64,000 nt of DNA. It comes from Thermogemmatispora tikiterensis. Lineage in GTDB: Bacteria > Chloroflexota > Ktedonobacteria > Ktedonobacterales > Ktedonobacteraceae. Below, in pieces: positions 43,795 through 53,000 of this stretch. How positions within the stretch are numbered: the stretch's first letter is position 1; the number at the start of each line of letters is the position of its first letter. The stretch is from assembly GCF_003268475.1 (NCBI RefSeq), contig NZ_MCIF01000002.1, positions 5,524,100 to 5,588,099 on the forward strand, read 5' to 3'. A model generated the notes under the pieces. That model saw only the letters and a list, made by a program, of their open reading frames with translations, had not been told where the DNA came from and made no database searches. The position numbers and the translations under genes were made by a program.

Positions 43795-45486
43795 GTGATT
43801 TTTTCACAGTTAGCCTTCTTTAAGAAAGGATGGCCTCCAGTTTGCTGGCGCATGAACTGGCGCCTTGCCGGCGCCTTGCTGCTGGCCTTGCTGGGTCTCT
43901 TCCTGGTGGGAGCCCGCTTAGCAATTTTTCTGGCCTCCTTGCCGACCGCTGTCAATACTCCTCCCCTGGTGATCCCAACCTTGCGCGAGTGGCATGGGGG
44001 GGTAGGGACCTTTACCTTGACCTCCGACGCGCGTATCGTGCTTGATCCTTCATCAGCGTCCCGCCTGCAGGCAACGGCGAGGGTCTTTCAGCAGGATTTG
44101 CAGGCCGTTGCCGCTCTGCGTTTGCCTATCATTACACAGGAAACTCCCAGCAACGGTGATCTCTTACTTACATTGAAGAACAATGATTCAGGAATCGGAA
44201 GCGAAGGCTATGTGCTGTCGATTGCCGATAGCCTGACTATCAGTGCTCACAGCGAGATGGGGGTCTTCTATGGCTCGCGCACAGTGCTCCAGATGCTCAT
44301 GCAGGACCCCTTGAAGAGTCATCTGGCGCGAGGCGTAGCGCGCGACTATCCCCGCTACGCCGTGCGCGGTTTCATGCTGGACGTGGGCCGACGCTACTTT
44401 ACTCCGGCTCTGCTGGAGGACTACGTGCGGCTCCTCTCCTGGTTTAAGATGAACGAATTCCAGCTGCACCTTAACGACAACGCCCCGGGAGCTGGTGAGC
44501 GCACTGACTGGCGACGACAATATGCGGCCTTCCGACTCCAGAGCGCACGTTTTCCCGGTCTGGCAGCGCGCGATGGAGCCTATAGTCGGGCAGATATGGC
44601 CTCCTTACAGGCGCTGGCCCGGACGCATGCCGTAACCATTCTGCCCGAAATTGATACTCCAGCCCACGATCTGGCCCTGACCCAATATCGCCCCGATCTG
44701 GCCAGTCCACACGCTTCCAAGGAATTCCTCAATCTCGCTAATCCTGCTACCATGCGCTTCGTTGAAGATCTCTGGAGCGAGTTCCTCCCCTGGTTCTCCA
44801 GCAGTCAGGTGCATATCGGAGCGGATGAGTATGCTCTCAATGATGCCGATCGCTATCGCACTTTCGTCAATCGCCTGGCGGCCTTCCTCAGTGGCAAGGG
44901 CAAGACGGTGCGCATCTGGGGCAGCCTCTCGCTGATGAAGAGCCACGTAGCGGTTGCGCGCAATATTGTGCTGGACATCTGGAACAATCGCTGGGCCAAT
45001 CCGGTGCAGATGGTACGCGAGGGTTTTCAGATAGTCAACATGAATGATAACCTGCTCTACATCGTGCCGCGCGCCGGCTACTATCACGACTACCTGGACA
45101 CCAAAACGCTCTACACGCGCTGGCAACCTTTCATCTTTGATCTATCCAATCCGCGTTTGAACCTGGCGCCGAACGATCCGCATCTATTGGGGGCCATGTT
45201 TGCTCTGTGGAATGACAAGCTCAACGTTGTCAGCGATGCCCAAATTGACGACCGCATCGAGCCGGCGGTGCGTGTGCTGAGCCAGAAGCTTTGGAGTGAC
45301 GCCACGCCGCTCTCCTATGGTCAATTCGAGCAGCTGGCGCTCCAGCTCAGCAGCGTCCCGGGCGCCCATTTGCCCGAGCTGCCCCAGCCTTTTGAATTCA
45401 CTCCGCACCAGCAGGGCGAGGGAGGCCGCTCCCTCAGTTGGTCGGAGCCGCTGGCGCTGGTCACGGTCTGGAGACGCCGCCTCTAG
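43795..45486 (+). CDS. Membrane-anchored GH20 family glycosidase (beta-N-acetylhexosaminidase-like)
   Basis: About 563 residues from GTG 43795 (GGAGAG 7 nt upstream; TTG 43789 and ATG 43852 are alternatives). One N-terminal membrane helix (LAGALLLALLGLFLVGARLAIF) anchors it outside. A GH20 N-terminal domain (SEMGVFYGSRTVLQML) precedes the TIM barrel: RGFMLDVGRRYF, FQLHLNDN, ILPEIDTPAH and the catalytic pair in HIGADEY (normally HIGGDE). The D-E pair for substrate-assisted hydrolysis is kept. It could act on chitin or peptidoglycan fragments. Confidence 0.9.
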   Translation: MIFSQLAFFKKGWPPVCWRMNWRLAGALLLALLGLFLVGARLAIFLASLPTAVNTPPLVIPTLREWHGGVGTFTLTSDARIVLDPSSASRLQATARVFQQDLQAVAALRLPIITQETPSNGDLLLTLKNNDSGIGSEGYVLSIADSLTISAHSEMGVFYGSRTVLQMLMQDPLKSHLARGVARDYPRYAVRGFMLDVGRRYFTPALLEDYVRLLSWFKMNEFQLHLNDNAPGAGERTDWRRQYAAFRLQSARFPGLAARDGAYSRADMASLQALARTHAVTILPEIDTPAHDLALTQYRPDLASPHASKEFLNLANPATMRFVEDLWSEFLPWFSSSQVHIGADEYALNDADRYRTFVNRLAAFLSGKGKTVRIWGSLSLMKSHVAVARNIVLDIWNNRWANPVQMVREGFQIVNMNDNLLYIVPRAGYYHDYLDTKTLYTRWQPFIFDLSNPRLNLAPNDPHLLGAMFALWNDKLNVVSDAQIDDRIEPAVRVLSQKLWSDATPLSYGQFEQLALQLSSVPGAHLPELPQPFEFTPHQQGEGGRSLSWSEPLALVTVWRRRL

Positions 45487-45716
45487 GTGCCGCTCGGGGT
45501 CTCGCCTGGCTCAGACGGAGAGCCAAAGCAGCGCACCCAGCGGGTCGAGCGTGCCTCTGGTACACTTGCTGCTTGCCAGTAGCTCCTGGAATGCAGATAG
45601 GGGGGCATCGTGTTTTCCTCTGTAGAGAGGCAAAGAGGCTCTCTACTGATGATGGTCGGTTATTGAAAAGCGGGGCAAGTATGTCTGCCCTCTAGAGATA
45701 CCAGACAGCGTTAGGG

Positions 45717-45751
45717 AACGACGATGGCGCGTAGAGCCTGCCATCGTCGTT
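45717..45751 (+). terminator. Hairpin between the GH20 gene and ndh
   Basis: AACGACGATGGC (45717-45728), an 11-nt loop and GCCATCGTCGTT (45740-45751), a perfect 12-bp stem. The following bases CTGTTCTCC are only mildly T-rich. It stops 33 nt before the ndh start, so it may be a terminator for the upstream gene or a leader hairpin of ndh. Confidence 0.55.
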
Positions 45752-45784
45752 CTGTTCTCCTGGGGGAGAAAAAGGAGAACGGTC

Positions 45785-47161
45785 ATGTCGAAGCGCACAA
45801 ACAGTCCCATCTCGCCGGTATACCCTTCTGTTCTGGCAGAGGACAGCCGGCGTGGTTCTCATACAAAGCAGACGCCTCTCCCGCACGTCGTCATTATCGG
45901 TGGAGGCTTCGGCGGACTGCAGGCGGCGCGGGCGTTGGGAAAGGCTCCTGTAAGGGTCACCGTCATTGATCGCACGAATCACCATCTCTTTCAGCCTTTG
46001 CTCTATCAGGTGGCCACAGCAGCTCTCTCGCCTGCCGATATCAGCGCTCCAATCCGGCATGTGCTCAGGCGCAACAAAAATACGCGCGTGCTGCTGGCCG
46101 AGGTAACTGGCGTTGACACGGAAGGCAAGCGGGTGCTCCTGGGCGAGCATGGAGAGCAAAGTGTTCCTTACGATTACCTGGTCATTGCCACCGGGGCCGG
46201 CCAGAATTACTTTGGTCATCCTGAGTGGGCCCGCTACGCTCCGGGTCTGAAGACGCTAGAGGATGCCACACGTCTACGCCGGCAGATCCTGCTCGCCTTT
46301 GAAGCCGCCGAGATGGAGAGCGACCCCGATCGGCAACGCGCCCTGCTGACCTTTGTGCTGGTAGGGGCTGGTCCCACCGGCGTGGAAATGGCGGGAGCCA
46401 TTGCCGAGCTGGCCCATAAAGCCCTGGCTGCCGACTTTCGCAACATCAATCCCCACTCGGCGCGCATCATCCTGGTTGAGGCGGCTCCGCGCATCTTGCT
46501 CTCCTTCCCGCCTGAGCTGGCGGAGAAGGCGCGTCGTGCCCTCAACCGCTTGGGCGTTGAAGTGCGTACCTCCACGCCGGTGGAGGCCGTCGATGAGAAC
46601 GGCGTTCTGATCGCGGGGGAATATCTGCCGGCAAAGACCGTCATCTGGACTGCCGGGGTGAAGGCCTCACCGGCAGGACGCTGGCTTGGGGCCGAGGTTG
46701 ATCGGGCCGGGCGCGTCAAGGTTAATCCCGATCTCAGCGTGCCGGGCCACCCTGACATCTTTGTCATCGGCGATACGGCCTGTGTCGAAGAGAAGGGACA
46801 ACCGCTGCCCGGTCTCGCGCCTGTTGCCATGCAAGAGGGCCGCTATGTAGCGCGGGCCATCCTCCAGCGCCTGGCTGGTCAAGAGCCGGCGCCCTTCCAC
46901 TACGTCAACAAGGGGAACCTGGCCACTGTGGGACGGGCCTGGGGCCTGCTGCAGATCGGCAAATTGCGTCTGGCAGGCTTCCTGGCCTGGATATTATGGC
47001 TGACCGTCCACATTTTCTATCTGATTGGCTTCCGCAATCGGGTCCTGGTCCTCTTTCAGTGGGCCTGGGCCTACCTCACCTTCCAGCGTGGAGCTCGCCT
47101 GATCCTCTATCCTGAGCGAGCTGACAGTCGCGAGGCGGTACCGCTGGCGGCCCTTGACTGA
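45785..47161 (+). CDS. ndh: Type II NADH dehydrogenase (NDH-2)
   Basis: 458 residues; AAAGGAG lies 7 nt before ATG 45785. Oxidises NADH and reduces quinone without pumping protons. A ~30-residue polar leader precedes the FAD-binding VVIIGGGFGGLQAARALG; then FQPLLYQVATAALSP (quinone-site region), the NADH-binding VGAGPTGVEMAGAIAEL, and FVIGDTACVEEKGQPLPGLAPVA. The C-terminus ends in membrane-interacting helices (FLAWILWLTVHIFYLIGF). Neighbours are unrelated. Confidence 0.93.
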   Translation: MSKRTNSPISPVYPSVLAEDSRRGSHTKQTPLPHVVIIGGGFGGLQAARALGKAPVRVTVIDRTNHHLFQPLLYQVATAALSPADISAPIRHVLRRNKNTRVLLAEVTGVDTEGKRVLLGEHGEQSVPYDYLVIATGAGQNYFGHPEWARYAPGLKTLEDATRLRRQILLAFEAAEMESDPDRQRALLTFVLVGAGPTGVEMAGAIAELAHKALAADFRNINPHSARIILVEAAPRILLSFPPELAEKARRALNRLGVEVRTSTPVEAVDENGVLIAGEYLPAKTVIWTAGVKASPAGRWLGAEVDRAGRVKVNPDLSVPGHPDIFVIGDTACVEEKGQPLPGLAPVAMQEGRYVARAILQRLAGQEPAPFHYVNKGNLATVGRAWGLLQIGKLRLAGFLAWILWLTVHIFYLIGFRNRVLVLFQWAWAYLTFQRGARLILYPERADSREAVPLAALD

Positions 47162-47469
47162 GGAAGCAGGCCAGGCGCTCCTTGCTGCTCAGCCCACAGA
47201 CGTGCTGGACTGGCTGGAGGCGCCCGCCATCGGGGGAGAGTTACCTGTAGCGTAGGAAAGGCGATAGCCAGAACAGACTAGCGCTCTGGCTCCTTCTGTA
47301 CCCGCTCCCCTGATGGCGGGCGTCTTGCGTTGAGAGAAAGGAACCTTGCCGCTCGCAGCCAACAGCTGAAACCCGGTGAGCTGCTGGCGCGTATCCTCTC
47401 TGGAGAGTAATTACTGGCTTCGCAAACGAATACCTGAGCTTGAGGATCAGGAAAGGAAAGGGTGGGCAT
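47162..47469. other. Intergenic region ndh/dps
   Basis: 308 nt. The reverse-strand frames here are shadows of dps and have no ribosome-binding site. No clear promoter or terminator. Confidence 0.4.
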
Positions 47470-48072
47470 ATGACGACGCGTACGCATACTGGTGGCAAGA
47501 CAACGTTTGAGGGTCAGCCGCGCCTGAAGCAGCGCATGTACGAGATTCAGACGCCCCAGCAGGTGCGTCAGCTCCCGATTGAACTGCCCGAGGAGGCGCG
47601 CAAGCAGAGCATCGAGATGCTCAACCAGGTACTGGCTGACTCGATCACGCTCTATCATCTGTACAAGAAACATCACTGGCAGGTAGCTGGCCCTACTTTC
47701 TATCAGCTTCATCTGCTCTTCGATAAGCATGCCGAGGAGATCCTGCAGACCGTCGATCTGATCGGGGAGCGTATCCAGATGCTGGGAGGGGTGGCTCTCG
47801 GCATGCCTTTTGATGTGGTTGAGCGCACCCGGATCGAACGACCACCCAGCGGTGCTGAAAGTGTCCCCTCGATGCTGGCCCGTCTGTTGGAAGCGCATCG
47901 CACGGTGATTAAGGACCTGCGCCAGGGAATCCAGCTGACAGAGCAATCCAAGGACTATGGCACCAACGACATGCTGATGTCTGATATCCTGCGCATGCAT
48001 GAAATGCATGTCTGGTTTATCTCACAGCACCTGGTTGATACTCCACTAGTAGGCGAAGACGGTATGGCCTGA
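47470..48072 (+). CDS. dps: Dps/ferritin-like DNA-binding protein from starved cells
   Basis: 200 residues from ATG 47470 (GGAAAGGG upstream). Ferritin-like four-helix bundle: LADSITLYHLYKKHHWQVAG, then TFYQLHLLFDKHAEEI with the ferroxidase residues at the dimer interface, and IGERIQMLGGVALG. The N-terminal ~45 residues are polar and basic, as in DNA-binding Dps proteins. Oxidises and stores Fe2+ and protects DNA from peroxide. A strong terminator follows 60 nt after the stop. Confidence 0.93.
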   Translation: MTTRTHTGGKTTFEGQPRLKQRMYEIQTPQQVRQLPIELPEEARKQSIEMLNQVLADSITLYHLYKKHHWQVAGPTFYQLHLLFDKHAEEILQTVDLIGERIQMLGGVALGMPFDVVERTRIERPPSGAESVPSMLARLLEAHRTVIKDLRQGIQLTEQSKDYGTNDMLMSDILRMHEMHVWFISQHLVDTPLVGEDGMA

Positions 48073-48131
48073 TTCTGGAGCGGTGGAAGGTAGCTCCCAA
48101 CACCGTGGATGTAGGGCGATAGATACGGGAG

Positions 48132-48175
48132 GCGCCAGACCCGAAGTCATCTCGGGTCTGGCGCTGACTTTTTCC
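48132..48175 (+). terminator. Rho-independent terminator after dps
   Basis: GCGCCAGACCCGA (48132-48144), loop AGTCATC, TCGGGTCTGGCGC (48152-48164), then TGACTTTTTCC. A perfect 13-bp stem followed by a T-run. Confidence 0.88.
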
Positions 48176-48271
48176 TGGACGGATCTAACGAAGCAGGTCG
48201 ACTGTACGCTCTCCTGGCTTATTCTGCCTCTACCCGCTGGCCACCTGGCCCCCCTTTCCCCCCAACGCACT

Positions 48272-48300
48272 TTGTGCTATAGTATAACACTGCGTTATAA
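48272..48300 (+). promoter_or_regulatory. Probable obg promoter
   Basis: TTGTGC (48272-48277), a 17-nt spacer and TTATAA (48295-48300). Other AT-rich hexamers (TATAGT, TATAAC) lie in the spacer. Predicted start near 48307, 46 nt before the obg ATG. Confidence 0.6.
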
Positions 48301-48352
48301 CCCAAGGCTAAGGCATGCAAGACATTGCCTGTACTGTGGCAGGATTACCTCT

Positions 48353-49651
48353 ATGTTCTACGATCAAGTCAAGATCTTCGTCAAAGCCGGGGATGGAGGC
48401 AGCGGAGCAATCCATTTTCGCCGTGAGAAGTATGTGCCGCGCGGAGGACCAGACGGGGGTGATGGTGGGCGAGGAGGGAGCGTCTATCTACGGGCCAGTG
48501 CGGCGGTCAATACCTTAATTGAATATCGTTATCATCAGCATTTCAAGGCTGGCAACGGGCAGCCTGGCAGGGGGCAGCGTATGCACGGTGCCAGTGGTGA
48601 AGATATCGAGCTGATCGTGCCCTGTGGCACACTGGTCAGGGACGCTGAGAGCCGGGAGCTGCTGGCTGACCTGGTAGAGGATGGGCAGCGGGTGATGGTG
48701 GCGCGTGGCGGGCGTGGGGGTCTGGGCAACGTTCATTTTGCCACCCCGACCAATCAGGCGCCGCGCGAGGCCCAGAACGGCGAGCCGGGTGAAGAGCGTT
48801 GGCTTGTGCTGGAGCTGCGGTTGATCGCCGATGTAGGGCTGGTTGGTTACCCGAATGCGGGCAAGTCGACCCTGCTTTCAGTTGTGACGGCGGCCCGGCC
48901 CAAAATCGCCGACTATCCCTTTACCACCCTGACGCCGAATCTGGGTGTAGTCCAGCTGGGTCAGGCTGGCAGTGCTGACCTGCTGAGCTTTGTGCTGGCC
49001 GATATCCCGGGACTGATCGAGGGGGCGGCCCAGGGGGCGGGCCTGGGGCTGGAGTTCCTGCGCCATATCCAGCGTACGCGCCTGCTCATCCATCTGCTTG
49101 ATGGCGCCGCTGAAAACGATCCCTGGGAGAATTTTCTGGCCATTAATCGCGAACTGGAGAGCTATGATCGTCGGCTGGCGCGCCGTCCGCAGATTGTGGT
49201 GCTCAATAAGATGGATCTGCCCCAGGCGCGAGATCGCTGGCCGGCCCTCAAGAGGCGACTTGAAGAAGCCGGCTACCCGGCCTTTGCTATCTCGGCGGTG
49301 GCCCATCAGGGGACGACCGAGCTGATGCAAGCCGTGGCTCGGCGCCTGGAAGAGATCAAGCGCGAGGAGCAGCGGCAGGCCCTGGCCGCTGAACCTCCCG
49401 CGCAGGGTCCTGTCTTGCGACCGATCCCCGAAGATGCCTTTACCATCAGCAAAGAAAACGGGGTCTTCGTTGTGCGAGGCAAGCGAGTCGAACGGGTGGT
49501 CAGCATGACGCGTCTCGATAGCAGAGAAAGCATGGATCGTCTGCAGGTGACCCTGGAGAAGATGGGAGTGACTCGCGCTCTAGAAGAGGCAGGCGTACAG
49601 GTAGGCGACGTAGTGCGCTTCGGCAAGGTTGAACTCCTGTGGGGCGAATAG
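48353..49651 (+). CDS. obgE: Obg-family GTPase
   Basis: 432 residues from ATG 48353. The Gly-rich Obg fold (FVKAGDGGSGAIHFRREKY, PDGGDGGRGGSVYL, GQRMHGASGEDI) is followed by the G domain (GYPNAGKSTLLS, DIPGLIEGAAQGAGLG, NKMD) and a C-terminal OCT-type domain. It associates with the 50S subunit and acts in ribosome assembly and stress control. The longer in-frame version back to 48083 crosses the dps terminator and the promoter and is rejected. Confidence 0.95.
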   Translation: MFYDQVKIFVKAGDGGSGAIHFRREKYVPRGGPDGGDGGRGGSVYLRASAAVNTLIEYRYHQHFKAGNGQPGRGQRMHGASGEDIELIVPCGTLVRDAESRELLADLVEDGQRVMVARGGRGGLGNVHFATPTNQAPREAQNGEPGEERWLVLELRLIADVGLVGYPNAGKSTLLSVVTAARPKIADYPFTTLTPNLGVVQLGQAGSADLLSFVLADIPGLIEGAAQGAGLGLEFLRHIQRTRLLIHLLDGAAENDPWENFLAINRELESYDRRLARRPQIVVLNKMDLPQARDRWPALKRRLEEAGYPAFAISAVAHQGTTELMQAVARRLEEIKREEQRQALAAEPPAQGPVLRPIPEDAFTISKENGVFVVRGKRVERVVSMTRLDSRESMDRLQVTLEKMGVTRALEEAGVQVGDVVRFGKVELLWGE

Positions 49652-50054
49652 TGGCCGCGTAGGCCCGGACGCACCAGGTCTCCCGGCCTGCTGCAAGGTG
49701 TGGCTGGCGCCGATGCCTTGACGCTGAGGGATGGTGAGGTGTTGCGGGATGGCGATGGGACAGGCGAAAGGTGGGGGCTAAACTGTCCCCGGCCTGTCCC
49801 TGCGTGGGGGCCTGAAGAGCATGAGCGAGAGGCGAGAAAACGGGTGGCCGCAACCTGCGCCTATCCTTGCCAGGCGCGGGCTGGTGCCTGCTACAGGGCG
49901 TCTCAGGTGCAACCCTGGTGCAATCGATTTCGCCCCTCATATACTGCTTTCTGTGCTATACTTTAACATTGAAGCAGAGAACTTTTATAATGGCTGAAGT
50001 CTTTCTCCGAAAAAGTCCGCGTAGCAAAGCGCGCTGCCATTATGGAAGAGAAGA
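49652..50054. other. Intergenic region before the CHAT gene
   Basis: 403 nt. The last 100 nt are AT-richer and contain an extended -10 (49954-49962). The earlier part has no gene or structure that I can support. Confidence 0.5.
49954..49962 (+). promoter_or_regulatory. Extended -10 promoter of the CHAT-STAND-TPR gene
   Basis: TGCTATACT (49954-49962) is an extended -10 element without a clear -35. Predicted start near 49969, leaving an ~86-nt leader before GTG 50055. Confidence 0.5.
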
Positions 50055-53000
50055 GTGACCGCACAGATGGGTGAGACACTAAACATACTCTTTCGCACCC
50101 GCGCTGAGGGCGGCTTTTCCGTGGAGGTCCGAGATAGCTGGTCCGGGAAGAGTGTCAATGGCGACTTCATTCCCCCGTTTACTCCGCGCTCCCTCACCAC
50201 GCTGCTCAAGCGTCTCGATCGTCAAGAGATTGATGGTCAGGGTCAACGCGAAATTGGCGAACGGCTCTTTGCGGCCCTCTGTGGCAGGCAACCTGGTACG
50301 TCAGGGCGGGCGAGCGCTCGCCCCGCTTATGCTCGTGAGCAGGCGGAAGCCGTCGGCGGCCTGCTGCACACCGTGATTCAGCGCACCCTGCGCCGTCGTG
50401 GTACGGTGGCGCTCACGCTGAGCTTTACCCCCGGTTGCGATGAATTCATTCCTTATCCCTGGGAGCTGTTGCACAACGGGGACTATTTCCTGGTGGCCAC
50501 TGGCGTCTTTACGCTGACCCGCATCCTGCTGCGTCCCGATGAGCCGGGAGGCTGCGAACTGCCTGTGCATCCACCTTTGCGCATCCTCTACATCGGGGCG
50601 GCCCCTCCTGACGGCGAGCCGCTGGAGACCGAACGCAGCTACGATGCCTTGCGCCGTGGTCTGGCGCGTCTCGTCGAGAGTGGCCAATTGATTCTTGACC
50701 GTCTAGAGCCGTGCACCTTTAGCGAGCTGGTGCGTTATCTCAATGCCTATGGCGGCGCCGGCATCCTGGACGATAGCGAAGTGCAGACTCCCTGCTACGT
50801 TGTCCATTTTGACGGCCACGGCGACTATGGGCGAGTCTGTCCACGCGAAGAATGCGGAGCCTTCAACGAGCCTGACGAGCGACGCTGTCACGCCTGCGGG
50901 GCCTCGCTGGCGCGTGTCAGCGCCCAGACCTACCTCTGTTTCTGCGATGAGCAAGGGAAGCGCTGCTACATCGATACTCACTCTCTGCGTGAACTGCTCG
51001 TTACCAGCGATGTGCGTCTGGTAGTGTTGGCAGCCTGCGAAACGGCGCGTTTGGAACGCGAGCACTCCCGTCAGCGGCAGGTAGCCCTGGACAGCTCGCT
51101 GGCCACGGCCCTTGTGACGGCCCAGATCCCGGCGGTTGTGGCCATGCCCTTCTCGCTCCAGGACAACCTCAGCCCGGTCTTTATCTACCATTTCTACGAG
51201 GCCCTGGCCAGTGGGCGCACCCTTGAGGAGGCCCTTTCCCGGGCCCGCCATGCGTTGCTCTCTCCCCACCACAATGGCTGGTTTATCCCCGTCCTCTATC
51301 GGCATGCCAGCCCTGGCTGTGAGGAGCCAGTCCCTCTGCTGGCGCAGGAGGAAGAGACTGAAGAGCATGAGCTAGCCCTGACCAACTTCCCCATCCCGAC
51401 CTGCTTTGTAGGGCGCGAGCGCGAGATTAAAGATCTGACGCAGCTTATTACCGCAGCGGTCCAGGCCGAGGAGGAGCTTTCCGGTCTGCGCAGGCAGCAG
51501 CCGCGTTCGAATCTGCGTCAGATTGTGCTGACTGGTCCGGTCGGCATCGGCAAAAGTGCCCTGGCTTTTGAAGTGGCGCGGCGTAACCGCGACAAATTCC
51601 CGGGCACGGGGGGTCTCATTGGCATTACGCTGCAGGGAGGAAAGACCTTCGCTGAGGCCGTCGTCGAAATGGCTCATGCCTTCCCCGGTCTGGCCAATCG
51701 CTTGATGTTGACCCCAGATCTGCGTCAGCGGGCGCGCCATCTGCTCAATGCCTTACATGCGCGCACTGATCGTGAACTGCCCTGCCTGCTGCTCATCGAT
51801 GGCTTTGAGGAAGTGACCGATCCGACTGAGTCAAAGCTCTGGCTGCGCTTCCTTGGCGAGCTGCCTGAGCGGGTTGTGGTACTTTTGACCTCGCGCTCTC
51901 ATCCGGCCACGCTTGGTCTGCAGGAAGGGGCGGCCTGGCGCTGGTATGAGTATCCTATCGGCAAGATGACTGACCAGGATCTGCTCCGCCTCTTTAGCGA
52001 GCTGGCGGCCCAGAGCGGTCTAGACAAGCGCATTCATCTGGACGATCCAGTCCAACAAGAGATTCTGCGCGAGATCTGTACGCTCCTGGATGGCTATCCT
52101 CTGGGGGCGGAGCTGATCTTCGGCGCAGCCCGCTCCATCGGCGGCAAAGTCTTTACGCCTGAAGCTGCCACCCGCTCGCTCGAAGAGATCCGTGATGAGC
52201 TGCGTGAGACACCACTGGCGGGAATCTGGGCCGCCCTGGAGGTTGCCTATCTGCGTCTCTCGCCTGCGGCGCGACTGCTCCTCTCGTATCTCTCGGCCTT
52301 TCGCCTCCCCTTCAGCACCAATCAGATCATCATGCTGGTGGCTCCCCATAGCTCAGAGAGAGCCGACAATCCCTCCTCGGCCCCCCAGGTCCCGCCTGCC
52401 GAGTCGTTGGCCGAGCAAGGGAGGGATGTGGCCGAAGGAGAGACTTGCAGCCCCGGCACTATCGTTCCCGGGGAGCTGGCCGCCAACTGGCGATCGGCTC
52501 GCGATGAGTTGGTGCGCGCCTCATTTATGGGTTTCGATGGACGTGTTTACAGCATTCACCCGCAGGTACGCAACTTTGCCCTCTCCTACCTGCCAGCCGA
52601 GGAACGCCGCCGCGTGCATCGGGTGGTGGCCGCCTATTACCTGGGGTTGCCCCATCTCAGTCCCGAGGAATGGTTTGCCGCCTTTGAGCACCTGGTAGGG
52701 GCTGAGGAGCTGGGAGAAGCGGTACGCACAGCAGTGCGGGCCTCCTGGGCCTTGTGTGGGCGCGGCTACGCTTTCCAGTTGCTGGCGATCCTGCGTCGCG
52801 CAGGCTCCTATGCCGTGCGCCTCGAAGATAAAGCGGGCGAGGGCCAGATTCAGTGTTGCCTGGGAGCTATTCTCCGTCAGCTCGGCAACTATACTGAAGC
52901 CGTGGCCTGTCTGAAGCGCAGTCTGCAGCTGTATCAGGAGCAAAATCAGCAGGAAGAGGCTGCCTGGTCCTTCTACGAGCTGGCCATGCTGGCCTGCGAC

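Noticed and set aside
47278..48009. A 243-codon minus-strand frame opposite dps
   Set aside because: Antisense shadow of dps, with no ribosome-binding site or recognisable motif.
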